Assembly (NCBI RefSeq): GCF_001482385.1
Contig: NZ_CP013611.1
Location: forward strand, 62,001 to 126,000
From: Pseudoalteromonas rubra
Lineage (GTDB): Bacteria; Pseudomonadota; Gammaproteobacteria; Enterobacterales; Alteromonadaceae
DNA: 64,000 nt
Direction of reading: 5' to 3'
Part shown: piece by piece, positions 36,661 through 45,291 of the stretch
Position numbering within the stretch: the stretch's first letter is position 1
Layout: each line of letters opens with the position of its first letter
Made by a program: the position numbers and the translations under genes
The notes under the pieces: model-generated
Seen by the model: only the letters and a program-made list of their open reading frames with translations
What the model was told of the DNA's origin: nothing
The model's database searches: none

Positions 36661-38484
36661 ATGGCAGTGTTTGATAGTCAGGCGTTTCTCAGAACGCTGA
36701 CCACGGAACCTGGTGTGTATCGTATGTATGACGAAGACCACCAGGTTATTTATGTCGGTAAAGCTAAAAACCTCAAAAAGCGCGTCAGCAGCTACTTTCG
36801 CAGCAATATTCCAGATGCCAAGACCCGGGTCCTTGTGAGTAATATTCGTCATATCGAAGTGACCTTGACGAATACAGAGACCGAAGCGTTATTACTGGAA
36901 AATAACCTGATCAAAAAATATCAGCCCAGGTACAATATTCTCCTGCGTGATGACAAATCATATCCTTATATTTTACTGACCGATCATCGTCACCCCAGGC
37001 TAGCCTTTCATCGTGGTTCCAGAAAGAAAAAAGGCGAGTACTTTGGCCCATTTCCCAGCAGTGCCGCAGTATCCGAAAGCTTGCGTCTGATGCAGAAGAT
37101 TTTTCCCGTCAGACAATGTGAAGATGCTTACTACCGGGCGCGCAGTCGTCCTTGTTTACAACATCAACTAAAGCGGTGTTCCGCACCTTGCGTAGCAAAA
37201 GTCAGCGATGATGACTACGCTGAGCAGGTTGATATGGTGCGCCAGTTTCTTAGCGGTAAGTCACACCAGGTGATTGCCACTTTGGTCGGTAAAATGGAGC
37301 AGGCGAGCATGGCACTCAACTTTGAAGCGGCGGCTAAGTATCGGGATCAAATTGCATTGCTACGGCAAATGCAGGAGCAGCAGTCCGTGGCCGGTAATTT
37401 TGCCGAAATGGATGTGATAGGTTTTGCAGAACTAAATGGCTTGTGTGCGGTTCATATGCTCATGATCCGGGAGCACAAAGTGTTGGGGTCCAAAACGTTT
37501 TTCCCTAAAATACCAAAAGACTCAGGCCGTGAGGAAATTCTGACCAGTTTTGTCGGCCAGTATTACGTGTCTACGGGTAGTCATGGTCGGATTGCCAAAG
37601 ATATAGTGCTGCCCTTTGAGATTGCTGAGTTAGACGATTTGGCAGCAGCGCTCACCCAGGTTGCCGAACGTAAAGTACAATTACGGGTAAACGTTCGAGC
37701 AGAGCGGGCACAATATCTGGAGCTGGCCAATAAGAATGCGCTCAATAGCATTATGGTCAAGCAAAATGCACAGGATTCTATCGACAAACGGTATGCCAGA
37801 TTAAAAGCTGCGCTTGGCCTGTCTGATATCAATCGTATGGAATGTTTTGATATCAGTCATACCATGGGCGAAAACACCGTGGCATCCTGTGTGGTATTTG
37901 ACGGTCAGGGGCCTAATAATCGTGAATATCGTCGCTATAATGTGACCGGAATTACGCCGGGAGACGACTATGCGGCCATGGCGTTTGCACTGAATAAGCG
38001 CTACGGCAAAGTCACTGATCCCGATAAAGTGCCTGATATTATTTTCATTGATGGTGGTAAAGGCCAGTTATCCAGAGCAGAATCTTTCTTTGAATCCTGG
38101 ACGCTGGATAAGTTACCTATGCTGATTGGTGTGGCGAAGGGCACTAGCCGTAAGCCTGGTTTGGAAACTTTGCTCATTGATGGTGGGCGTAAAACCATTA
38201 ATCTGGAAAGCGACTCACCAGCATTGCATCTGATCCAGCATATCCGCGACGAATCTCATCGTTTTGCCATTGCGGGGCACAGAAGCAAGCGCCAGAAACA
38301 ACGTACTCAATCGGTTCTGGAAGAAATAGAAGGCGTTGGCCTGAAGCGACGCCAGGCACTACTCAAATACCTTGGAGGAATGCAAGGCGTAAAAGCCGCC
38401 AATATACAACAACTAAAACAAGTGCCCGGGATCAGCCCTCAGCTGGCTGAAAAGATATTTAACCATTTGCATGACAAAGCTTAA
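36661..38484 (+). CDS. uvrC: Excinuclease ABC subunit C
   Basis: The 607-residue nuclease cuts on both sides of a UvrB-bound DNA lesion. Domains in order: GIY-YIG endonuclease (PGVYRMYDEDHQVIYVG near residues 17-35), a cysteine-rich region (CEDAYYRARSRPCLQHQ), a UVR coiled coil (about 200-235), an RNase-H-like nuclease (MECFDISH near 395), and two C-terminal helix-hairpin-helix motifs (VGLKRRQALLKYLGG and VPGISPQLAEKI). It follows uvrY and leads to pgsA in the usual order. Confidence 0.98.
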   Translation: MAVFDSQAFLRTLTTEPGVYRMYDEDHQVIYVGKAKNLKKRVSSYFRSNIPDAKTRVLVSNIRHIEVTLTNTETEALLLENNLIKKYQPRYNILLRDDKSYPYILLTDHRHPRLAFHRGSRKKKGEYFGPFPSSAAVSESLRLMQKIFPVRQCEDAYYRARSRPCLQHQLKRCSAPCVAKVSDDDYAEQVDMVRQFLSGKSHQVIATLVGKMEQASMALNFEAAAKYRDQIALLRQMQEQQSVAGNFAEMDVIGFAELNGLCAVHMLMIREHKVLGSKTFFPKIPKDSGREEILTSFVGQYYVSTGSHGRIAKDIVLPFEIAELDDLAAALTQVAERKVQLRVNVRAERAQYLELANKNALNSIMVKQNAQDSIDKRYARLKAALGLSDINRMECFDISHTMGENTVASCVVFDGQGPNNREYRRYNVTGITPGDDYAAMAFALNKRYGKVTDPDKVPDIIFIDGGKGQLSRAESFFESWTLDKLPMLIGVAKGTSRKPGLETLLIDGGRKTINLESDSPALHLIQHIRDESHRFAIAGHRSKRQKQRTQSVLEEIEGVGLKRRQALLKYLGGMQGVKAANIQQLKQVPGISPQLAEKIFNHLHDKA

Positions 38485-38527
38485 GCGTTCATGCGAACAT
38501 AGTAAAAAAGAGTCTCTCTTAGTAGTT

Positions 38528-39073
38528 ATGTGGAACATTCCAAACACGCTCACAACATTTAGGTTGTTACTTATTCCTGTTTTCGCAGTGGTCTTTTACT
38601 TGCCTTATTCATGGGCGTTTTTTGCTGCCGCTTTTATCTTCTGGCTGGCATCAGTGACTGACATTCTCGATGGCTATCTGGCACGCAAGCTGGAACAATC
38701 AACGCCATTTGGCGCTTTTCTGGATCCTGTGGCTGACAAAGTGATGGTCAGTGTGGCACTGGTCGTATTAGCAACGCATTATCAGAACATGTTTATGACG
38801 GTAGCCACCATTGTCATTATTAGTCGTGAAATTGTAATCTCTGCTTTGAGAGAATGGATGGCAGAGCAGGGCAAGCGCGGTCATGTGGCTGTATCTTCTT
38901 TAGGTAAGTTTAAAACGGCAGCACAAATGTTGGCCATTATTGGTCTTATCTGGCAGTTTGCTCCCTGGATGGTGACATTGAGTTATGCATTGTTAGCCAT
39001 TGCAACTTTGCTAACTGTGGTGTCTATGGTGCAATATTTCTACGCTGCCCGTACGGAATTGATTAAATCTTAG
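38528..39073 (+). CDS. pgsA: CDP-diacylglycerol-glycerol-3-phosphate 3-phosphatidyltransferase
   Basis: The ATG at 38528 gives MWNIPNTLTTFRL, the usual N-terminus; 19 extra residues upstream in the frame are not family-like. The 181-residue membrane enzyme makes phosphatidylglycerol phosphate. The CDP-alcohol signature D48-G-x2-A-R-x8-G-x3-D66-x3-D70 is complete, with about five hydrophobic helices. It is the last protein gene before the tRNA array and is probably in the uvrY-uvrC-pgsA operon. Confidence 0.97.
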   Translation: MWNIPNTLTTFRLLLIPVFAVVFYLPYSWAFFAAAFIFWLASVTDILDGYLARKLEQSTPFGAFLDPVADKVMVSVALVVLATHYQNMFMTVATIVIISREIVISALREWMAEQGKRGHVAVSSLGKFKTAAQMLAIIGLIWQFAPWMVTLSYALLAIATLLTVVSMVQYFYAARTELIKS

Positions 39074-39144
39074 TTTAGGTTGGCTGAATACAAAGCGTTT
39101 TAGATAAAAAATAAGCAAACGATTAAAAAGCTTCATTTTTTATG

Positions 39145-39172
39145 TTGACGCCTCCCGGAACTTCTGTAGAAT
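39145..39172 (+). promoter_or_regulatory. Sigma70 promoter of the tRNA array
   Basis: TTGACG (39145-39150), 16 bases, then TAGAAT (39167-39172), followed by the GC-rich discriminator GCGTCCG typical of stringently controlled stable-RNA promoters. It lies about 85 bases before the first tRNA-Gly. Confidence 0.82.
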
Positions 39173-39257
39173 GCGTCCGTGTTGAGAGGCAATAGCCTAA
39201 CAAAAAGAGAAGTTCAAAACGCTTTAATTTATTGAAAGTATTGAACTTGTATGGAAC

Positions 39258-39333
39258 GCGAGTATAGCTCAGCTGGTAGAGCGCAACCTTGCCAAGGTTG
39301 AGGTCACGAGTTCGAACCTCGTTACTCGCTCCA
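39258..39333 (+). tRNA. tRNA-Gly (anticodon GCC), copy 1
   Basis: 76 bases with encoded CCA. Acceptor GCGAGTA/TACTCGC, D loop AGCTCAGCTGGTAGAGC, anticodon loop TTGCCAA giving GCC, T arm GTTCGAAC. First gene of the array. Confidence 0.98.
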
Positions 39334-39364
39334 AATTCTCTTTTCTGACTTAGTCAGTTAGTGT

Positions 39365-39438
39365 GGCGGAATGGCAGAGTGGCCATGCAGCGGATTGCAA
39401 ATCCGTCTACCTCGGTTCGACTCCGGGTTCCGCCTCCA
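39365..39438 (+). tRNA. tRNA-Cys (anticodon GCA), copy 1
   Basis: 74 bases with encoded CCA. Acceptor GGCGGAA/TTCCGCC, anticodon loop TTGCAAA giving GCA between GGA/TCC arms, and T arm GGTTCGACTCC. Confidence 0.97.
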
Positions 39439-39475
39439 TTTTCTCAACAAACTCCACATGCGAAAGCAGCCCGAT

Positions 39476-39562
39476 GCCCGGGTGGTGGAATTGGTAGACA
39501 CAAGGGATTTAAAATCCCTCGCTGGTAACAGCGTGCCGGTTCAAGTCCGGCCCCGGGCACCA
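39476..39562 (+). tRNA. tRNA-Leu (anticodon TAA), copy 1
   Basis: 87 bases with encoded CCA; class II with a long variable arm. Acceptor GCCCGGG/CCCGGGC, anticodon loop TTTAAAA giving TAA, T arm GGTTCAAGTCC. Confidence 0.97.
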
Positions 39563-39651
39563 TTGTTTAGAGTGCTTTAACTCAAATAGTTAAATAGGAA
39601 AATGCACACTGCATAATCCATTATTACTAATAAGTTAAAAGCTACAGGAAC

Positions 39652-39727
39652 GCGAGTATAGCTCAGCTGGTAGAGCGCAACCTTGCCAAGGTTGAGGTCA
39701 CGAGTTCGAACCTCGTTACTCGCTCCA
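39652..39727 (+). tRNA. tRNA-Gly (anticodon GCC), copy 2
   Basis: Identical over its 76 bases to copy 1 at 39258, including the encoded CCA and the GCC anticodon. Confidence 0.98.
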
Positions 39728-39759
39728 ATTTAAACAATGAATGCTCTAGCAAACCCGAT

Positions 39760-39846
39760 GCCCGGGTGGTGGAATTGGTAGACACAAGGGATTTAAAATC
39801 CCTCGCTGGTAACAGCGTGCCGGTTCAAGTCCGGCCCCGGGCACCA
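39760..39846 (+). tRNA. tRNA-Leu (anticodon TAA), copy 2
   Basis: Identical over its 87 bases to copy 1 at 39476. The preceding GCAAACCCGAT leader is similar to that of copy 1, suggesting a duplication unit. Confidence 0.97.
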
Positions 39847-39937
39847 TTGTTACTCACAGCTTAGTCGCTTGATATGACAGTAAGATTAAGTTAAAGTGGC
39901 GATGATAAAATGCTAAGTATTAGTTCAAATCTAATCA

Positions 39938-40057
39938 AAAAAGCAACATGGAACGCGAGTATAGCTCAGCTGGATGAATGAAAAAGACGCAACCTTGTAT
40001 CTTACATTTACCGACTAAGTTAAAAAGCAACATGGAACGCGAGTATAGCTCAGCTGG
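39938..40057 (+). repeat. 36-base direct repeat covering a tRNA-Gly 5' end
   Basis: The 36 bases at 39938-39973 and at 40022-40057 are identical, offset by 84. They begin AAAAAGCAACATGG and run to the D loop of tRNA-Gly. The first copy ends in the truncated gene and the second in the intact one, so an unequal exchange or replication slip probably made the remnant. Confidence 0.85.
39955..39996 (+). pseudogene. Truncated tRNA-Gly remnant
   Basis: Bases 39955-39973 equal the first 19 bases of tRNA-Gly; then 15 unrelated bases (ATGAATGAAAAAGAC) replace the end of the D arm, and GCAACCTTG (39988-39996) matches the anticodon region before identity ends. The T arm, 3' acceptor and CCA are missing, so it cannot fold as a tRNA. 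Confidence 0.85.
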
Positions 40058-40114
40058 TAGAGCGCAACCTTGCCAAGGTTGAGGTCACGAGTTCGAACCT
40101 CGTTACTCGCTCCA
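40039..40114 (+). tRNA. tRNA-Gly (anticodon GCC), copy 3
   Basis: Full 76-base copy identical to the other tRNA-Gly genes, with encoded CCA. Confidence 0.98.
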
Positions 40115-40147
40115 ATCTTTCTGATACATTAAGTATCAATACAATGC

Positions 40148-40221
40148 GGCGGAATGGCAGAGTGGCCATGCAGCGGATTGCAAATCCGTCTACCTCGGTT
40201 CGACTCCGGGTTCCGCCTCCA
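40148..40221 (+). tRNA. tRNA-Cys (anticodon GCA), copy 2
   Basis: Identical over its 74 bases to the copy at 39365. Last tRNA of the array; 24 bases separate it from the end of the convergent LPP20-type gene. Confidence 0.97.
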
Positions 40222-40244
40222 TTTCCTTATTAAATCTTCTTAGT

Positions 40245-41333
40245 TTATTTTTCCAATAACCAGACATAAATCACCGGCACATCATTTTTGTACTGAATTT
40301 TCAGGTCAATCAACTCACCGCTGACATGTTCGTTGATGGTAAACTCGCTGCTTTCGAGCAGGTAGTGCCCTTTGTGTTGTGTTACTGCAACTTGCGTCTC
40401 TATCGTGATCCCTTTGTTCTTTGCAAGCTCGATCAGCGCATCCTGAATGGCGAGCCTGATGGCTGTGCTGAGCAGGTTATCTGAGGTCATAGTGCCATCT
40501 TCACCAAAGGCCCCCAATACAAGCTTGCCCTGTTGCGTCATGTCATTAATATCTGGCAGCACTGGCGCATTGAGCACAGCCTGGTCTACGGGCTTATACT
40601 GGCCTATCAGCGTTGAACCATATTGACAGCTTTGATGTAAAGCCAGGCGTGTGGGCGTGCCCCGGGCATCGACTTCACCGTTGCGATTGTAGTTCACCTC
40701 ATGGTGTACGTTTCCTTGATAGCTGATAGCCCGCTGTTTTAGATATTCTTTGGCATTGACCTGGGCCTGCATCAGAAAGCTCGCGACGGTCGTTGCGTTG
40801 CGTTCGCTAATCTGGAGCTGCTCATGCGGCGACGCGGTATAGTAACTGACACCCAGGACCTGGCTGTGCGTATCATTGTCGCATAGCCAGGCAAGCTGAC
40901 ACTGCACAAAATCACATTGGCGAACAGCACAGGTAGCACTGGTTTTCAGTGGCTCGAAGCTGACGTAACTGTATTGTGTATCTTCGGTGTTAAAGGGCGT
41001 AGAATAATAGACTGTGTGGCCTGAGGATAAAGCTTGCATGGGTTGATCATGTGTGACGTTTTGCACATCACGGCGTTGCAATTGAATATTGTAGTAGGCT
41101 GCGAGTTTCTTCAGTGCCCGGGTGCGACTGGCCAGCTCCGAACCATTGGGGGTAGCACTGAGTGGGGCTGCGGTGCCGACAAAGCCAAGTTGATTGGCTT
41201 GTTTTGGAGACTGAACCCAGCAGGGCAATGTGCTTTCTTTCGGGGCTTGGGGGAGCTGAGAGCGCATTTTACAGCCACTGAGTACCAGGGTTCCAAGCAG
41301 CAGGCTACAAAGCAGAGGTGAGTGAACAGTCAT
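40245..41333 (-). CDS. LPP20-family lipoprotein
   Basis: The 362-residue protein has a signal peptide with lipobox LSGC (Cys21). The first 150 residues hold a typical LPP20-type start: a Trp-Val near CWVQSP, a GFVGTA stretch, and a helical ARxxALKKLAAYYNIQ segment; a related half follows from about 190. The gene is the last of the operon led by the HlyD-type adaptor, starting only 18 bases after the histidine kinase. Such proteins are often outer-membrane lipoproteins. It may be cargo or an accessory of the exporter; that is inference. GGACAAGGA precedes the ATG. Confidence 0.82.
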   Translation of the reverse strand: MTVHSPLLCSLLLGTLVLSGCKMRSQLPQAPKESTLPCWVQSPKQANQLGFVGTAAPLSATPNGSELASRTRALKKLAAYYNIQLQRRDVQNVTHDQPMQALSSGHTVYYSTPFNTEDTQYSYVSFEPLKTSATCAVRQCDFVQCQLAWLCDNDTHSQVLGVSYYTASPHEQLQISERNATTVASFLMQAQVNAKEYLKQRAISYQGNVHHEVNYNRNGEVDARGTPTRLALHQSCQYGSTLIGQYKPVDQAVLNAPVLPDINDMTQQGKLVLGAFGEDGTMTSDNLLSTAIRLAIQDALIELAKNKGITIETQVAVTQHKGHYLLESSEFTINEHVSGELIDLKIQYKNDVPVIYVWLLEK

Positions 41334-41351
41334 TCCTTGTCCTATATTGGG

Positions 41352-42686
41352 TTAGTGGGGGTTTTCCCTTAAAGGTAAATCGAATTCTACCATCAGGCCA
41401 CCCTTTTCTCGGTTGCGTAACCTTAATTGACCCTGATGAGCCGTGATGATGTCATGACACAGGCTTAAACCCAGCCCGGTTCCTTGTGCTTTGGTTGAGT
41501 AAAAAGGTTGCAGTGCCTGATGTAAATTACCTGACAGGATCCCAGAGCCTCGATCGACAACGGCAAACCTCAGGCGTGTTTGGGATTGCACCACTCTTAC
41601 AGCGATCTCAGCCTTGTCACTCCCTGATTCATGGGCATTTTTGAGCAAATTCAGTAAAACCTGTTCAACTTGCGCAACGTCGAAGTAGCCGGTGTCCACA
41701 GGAACCGTTCCCAGCAAAGTAAAAGGGTACAGAGCCTGCAGACGTTCGAGTAGCGGTGTAATCGCATGGGCTGCGCAGCTGGGCGCTGGCAAGCGCGCAT
41801 ATTCAGCATAACGCTGGATAAACTCGCTGAGGTTATGAGCGCGTTGTGACACGGTATCCAGCATGTCTGGCAGCAGCTCAAGGTGCTTTTGCTGGCTCAA
41901 CATGGTTTGTGCCGAGCCCGTCAGCGACTGGATCGGGGCCAGCGAGTTATTCAATTCATGGCTTATCAGACGAATGGCATTTTTCCATAACATGATCTCT
42001 TCGCGGTTTTGTTCTGCAGAGACGTTTTTGCAAATGACCAGACTATGTGGCTGGTAATTCAGCGTGACAGGTTCAACTCCAAGGTAATAGGTATGTTTTT
42101 GTTCCTGTTGCTCAAAACTCAACATGCCTGTATAACCGCTATTGAGCGCCTGAGCCAGCGCTGTCGGTAAGTTATCACAAGCGATTTCCAGTGAGCTGCC
42201 TGTGAGCGCGCCTGGTTGTTTGTGCAACAACTGGCGAGCAGCGGCATTGTGATAAACAATGTGACGCTGTTTATCAAGTAACAAGGTTGCCATAGGGGAG
42301 GCCTGAACTATGCTGTCCAGTACCAGTTCTTTTTGATTCAGCTTTTGTTTTTGTTGCTTGAGGTTTGTGGTGAGCTGGTTATATAAGTCGATCAGCCTAG
42401 CCAAATCAGGATCCGGAGTCGGTGAAATGCGCAGTGACAGATCGCCATCCTTGATACTTTTGATCCCATCTTCCAGCGTGGCCAGTATGCGCTGTCGACG
42501 TCTGGTATAATGGCCCAGCAGCAAAAACAACATCATCAATGACACCAATAGGATCACTGAGCAGGCAAAGAGCACCGGAACCTGATGGTGCAGCGCAATG
42601 GCCAGTGCAAGCAGTGCACACGTAAGCACACAACCACTGCTGAGCAATATTCTGCCTGAAAAAGACCAATGTGAGGACGTGCTCAT
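41352..42686 (-). CDS. Sensor histidine kinase, NtrY-like, of the sigma54 two-component pair
   Basis: The 444-residue protein starts with two closely spaced membrane helices (about 12-30 and 34-56) and almost no periplasmic loop, then a HAMP-like helix, a PAS domain (about 115-215), the phospho-acceptor in SHELNNSLAP near residue 240, and a HATPase domain with NLLKNAHES, DRGSGI and GTGLGLSL. The short loop suggests sensing within the membrane or via the PAS domain. The start overlaps the stop of the regulator gene in ATGA, so the pair is translationally coupled. Confidence 0.93.
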   Translation of the reverse strand: MSTSSHWSFSGRILLSSGCVLTCALLALAIALHHQVPVLFACSVILLVSLMMLFLLLGHYTRRRQRILATLEDGIKSIKDGDLSLRISPTPDPDLARLIDLYNQLTTNLKQQKQKLNQKELVLDSIVQASPMATLLLDKQRHIVYHNAAARQLLHKQPGALTGSSLEIACDNLPTALAQALNSGYTGMLSFEQQEQKHTYYLGVEPVTLNYQPHSLVICKNVSAEQNREEIMLWKNAIRLISHELNNSLAPIQSLTGSAQTMLSQQKHLELLPDMLDTVSQRAHNLSEFIQRYAEYARLPAPSCAAHAITPLLERLQALYPFTLLGTVPVDTGYFDVAQVEQVLLNLLKNAHESGSDKAEIAVRVVQSQTRLRFAVVDRGSGILSGNLHQALQPFYSTKAQGTGLGLSLCHDIITAHQGQLRLRNREKGGLMVEFDLPLRENPH

Positions 42687-44014
42687 CGCTTGATCCCGAA
42701 CTTGTCCATGCGGCGGTACATGGCCTGACGACTCAATCCCAGGCTTTTTGCCGCATGGGTGACGTTACCCTGATGTTTGTCCAGTGCCTGGGTAATATCT
42801 TCGATACTAAATTCGTGATTGACCATGGTTGAGGCTGAGGTGCTCAGTCCCAGATCTGCGGCCTCAATCTGTTGTCCACTGGCAAGCAGCTCAGCCCGAC
42901 CTATGACATTTTGCAGCTCGCGAACGTTGCCCGGCCAGCTGTAGCGCTTGAGCAAACGTTGGGCACCTTCACTAAGTACTTTATCTGTGGCTAAAAAGTG
43001 TTGGGCAAGTGGAATTATGTCGTCAGGGCGCTCTGCCAGTGGTGGCAAGCGAAGCTCAATCATATTGAGCCGATAGTATAAATCTTGCCTGAATGTGCCT
43101 CGCGCTATGGCTTCATTGAGGTTGGCATTGGTTGCGCTGATCACTCTGACTTTAACTCGCTGGGTTTTACTGCTGCCAACGGCTTCGAACTCGCCGGTTT
43201 GTAGCACCCTCAATAGTTTTTGCTGGCCTGTCAGTGGCAGATTGCCAATTTCATCGAGGAACAGGGTGCCCCCATCGGCGGCAGCAAACCGGCCTTCACG
43301 ACTTTTCGTGGCCCCGGTGTACGCGCCACTGACGACACCAAACAGCTCAGCTTCAATCAGATCAGCAGGCAGTGCACCAGCATTGACGCGAATAAAGGGC
43401 TTATCCCGGTAGGCGCTATTGGCAACCAGGAGTTCTGCAATTTTCTCTTTACCTGCACCGTTGGGCCCGGTGATTAACACTTGCGCGTCGGAGTAAGCTA
43501 CCTGTGTTGCCGTTTCAAGCAGTGACAGCATAGCCTGATCGGCAAAGATCAGACCGCTGAGATCATAGTGTGCGCTCAGCTTATCTCGTTTGAGCTTGAA
43601 CTGTTTGTTGCTGCGCGTCTGGGATTGTTGTAGCTGATACATCTCCAGCAGGTTATTGACCGAACTGAGCAATTTATCATCCTGCCAGGGCTTGGCAATA
43701 TAATCTGCGGCACCGTGCTTAATTAACTCTACGGCCATTTCCAGCTGAGCCCAGGCGGTCAGCAGGATAATGGGCAGGTCCGGGTTGAGTGCTCGGATCT
43801 GGTGGTACAGGGCCTTACCCTCTTCGCCGGAGGTGGTGTCACTGGTAAAGTTCATATCCTGGATCACTAAGTCGTAATCCTGGGATTGCAGCATTGCCAG
43901 CCCTTGTTCAGGCGAGCTGGCACCTTCGCAGTCGATGTCATTTATTAAAAAAAGAATCTTAAGCGCTTTTATGACATCTGTATTGTCATCAATGACGAGA
44001 ATTTTATGTTGCAT
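42683..44014 (-). CDS. Sigma54-dependent response regulator (NtrC-type)
   Basis: The 443-residue enhancer-binding protein has a receiver domain with phospho-acceptor Asp (VIQDMNF, near residue 53) and Lys in KPW near 111, an AAA+ domain from about 150 with Walker A GPNGAGKE and the sigma54-contact loop GAYTGA (Tyr for the usual Phe), the Walker B FLDEIGNLP, and a Fis-type helix-turn-helix at 400-440. It lies 52 bases after the second permease gene and is translated with the kinase. A likely target is the sigma54 promoter in front of the operon (48687-48702). Confidence 0.95.
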   Translation of the reverse strand: MQHKILVIDDNTDVIKALKILFLINDIDCEGASSPEQGLAMLQSQDYDLVIQDMNFTSDTTSGEEGKALYHQIRALNPDLPIILLTAWAQLEMAVELIKHGAADYIAKPWQDDKLLSSVNNLLEMYQLQQSQTRSNKQFKLKRDKLSAHYDLSGLIFADQAMLSLLETATQVAYSDAQVLITGPNGAGKEKIAELLVANSAYRDKPFIRVNAGALPADLIEAELFGVVSGAYTGATKSREGRFAAADGGTLFLDEIGNLPLTGQQKLLRVLQTGEFEAVGSSKTQRVKVRVISATNANLNEAIARGTFRQDLYYRLNMIELRLPPLAERPDDIIPLAQHFLATDKVLSEGAQRLLKRYSWPGNVRELQNVIGRAELLASGQQIEAADLGLSTSASTMVNHEFSIEDITQALDKHQGNVTHAAKSLGLSRQAMYRRMDKFGIKR

Positions 44015-44066
44015 CGTGTTTTTATCGTTATTGTTGTAAATATGAAAGGGCTTCTCAGCCCTTATT

Positions 44067-45287
44067 TTAATTGGTTTTAGTAACCCTGGCCGGGGCTATA
44101 TTAGCTGCTTTACGAACAGGAATATAGACCGCAACGGCGCTGAGTAGCCAAACTGAGAGCGCAACCACCAGGGCGAGCCAGGGTTCAACCAGGCCTTGTG
44201 CGCGTAAATGGGTGACAAAATAATTGTTTAACCACAGGGCCGCGAAACTACCCAACAGAATTCCCGCCAGTGCCAGCAGGGCGTTTTCCATCAGCAGTGC
44301 CTTGAGCACAGTATGCTGACTGGCACCCAGTGCACGCAGGATCCCAATGTCTTTTTTACGGATAGAGACCGAAAAGGAAACCAATCCAATAATGCCAAAT
44401 CCGGTCACGGTAATGGCGATAACACTGATCCCTATCATAATGAATGCAAATGTACTACGGCCATCCCACAGGCGTTTTTTCGCTCTGGCGGCAAACTCAA
44501 CCCGCTCTACGATCCGTCCGTGTTGCAGATACAATTGATCTTCAACCTCCTGAAGAATGGCTTCGCTGGTGCCTTTTTTGACTCTCAGTAAGTAATTTAC
44601 ATCTGCGCTACCAAAGTGCGCCTGAGGCACGATGGTAGAGTGGTACCAGTGTTGTTCATAAACCGCATTTTCTCCCAGCATCTTATTAGCATACACGCCG
44701 ATCACTTGGTAGGGGCGACGGGCACGTTGTAAGTAGATGGTCTGACCCAGTGCACTTTGCTCGCCAAATAGCGTCTTGGCGAGGGCTTCGCTGATCAACA
44801 CGACACTCGCGTAGCGATTTTGTGAGGTTCCAGCATAAACAAACTCATTGGGGTAGAAGTCGCGTCCTTGTGTAATGTTTAATCCCAGCGTAGCTACCCC
44901 CTGTGAGGTTACGTCAAATTGGGCGTTTTCAAAGCCTGCATCATCTTCCTGGATGGTTTTATATACCAGGTTACTGCCTGCGACAGTCGCCAGTACCAGT
45001 TCATTGCTGGCGTAGGTCGCTTGAGTCACGTCAGGCAACGCGCTGAGGTTAGTTAAATCCCGTTGTATCAGGGCCGATTTATCCACCTGATTGTCGAATA
45101 CCTTAGTGTAAACGTTGAGTATCTCCACTTCGTCCAGGTGGGAGGGGATCAACCAGTTTTTGAGCGTCCCATAGCTGATAAAACTGGCGTTGCCGACTAT
45201 GGTCACCGCAATGGCAATTTGGATCAGGATCATCAAGGAAATATTGCGGTGTTTAAAGATGATTTTGAGTATATGTTTGAGTGACAT
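44067..45287 (-). CDS. ABC exporter permease, MacB/FtsX type (second)
   Basis: The 406-residue protein has one helix near residues 18-38, a large periplasmic MacB_PCD domain (about 40-270), and three helices in a C-terminal FtsX domain (about 285-400) with the conserved RKKDIGILRALGAS motif. Such permeases do not carry substrate through a channel but drive periplasmic movements (mechanotransmission). AGAGGATAAAAC is upstream of the ATG, only 4 bases after the first permease gene. The pair probably forms a heterodimer with the ATPase at 46663-47358. Confidence 0.93.
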   Translation of the reverse strand: MSLKHILKIIFKHRNISLMILIQIAIAVTIVGNASFISYGTLKNWLIPSHLDEVEILNVYTKVFDNQVDKSALIQRDLTNLSALPDVTQATYASNELVLATVAGSNLVYKTIQEDDAGFENAQFDVTSQGVATLGLNITQGRDFYPNEFVYAGTSQNRYASVVLISEALAKTLFGEQSALGQTIYLQRARRPYQVIGVYANKMLGENAVYEQHWYHSTIVPQAHFGSADVNYLLRVKKGTSEAILQEVEDQLYLQHGRIVERVEFAARAKKRLWDGRSTFAFIMIGISVIAITVTGFGIIGLVSFSVSIRKKDIGILRALGASQHTVLKALLMENALLALAGILLGSFAALWLNNYFVTHLRAQGLVEPWLALVVALSVWLLSAVAVYIPVRKAANIAPARVTKTN

Positions 45288-45291
45288 AGTT

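Noticed and set aside
39371..39580. A plus-strand frame of 69 codons across tRNA-Cys and tRNA-Leu
   Set aside because: It is only an artefact of translating tRNA genes.
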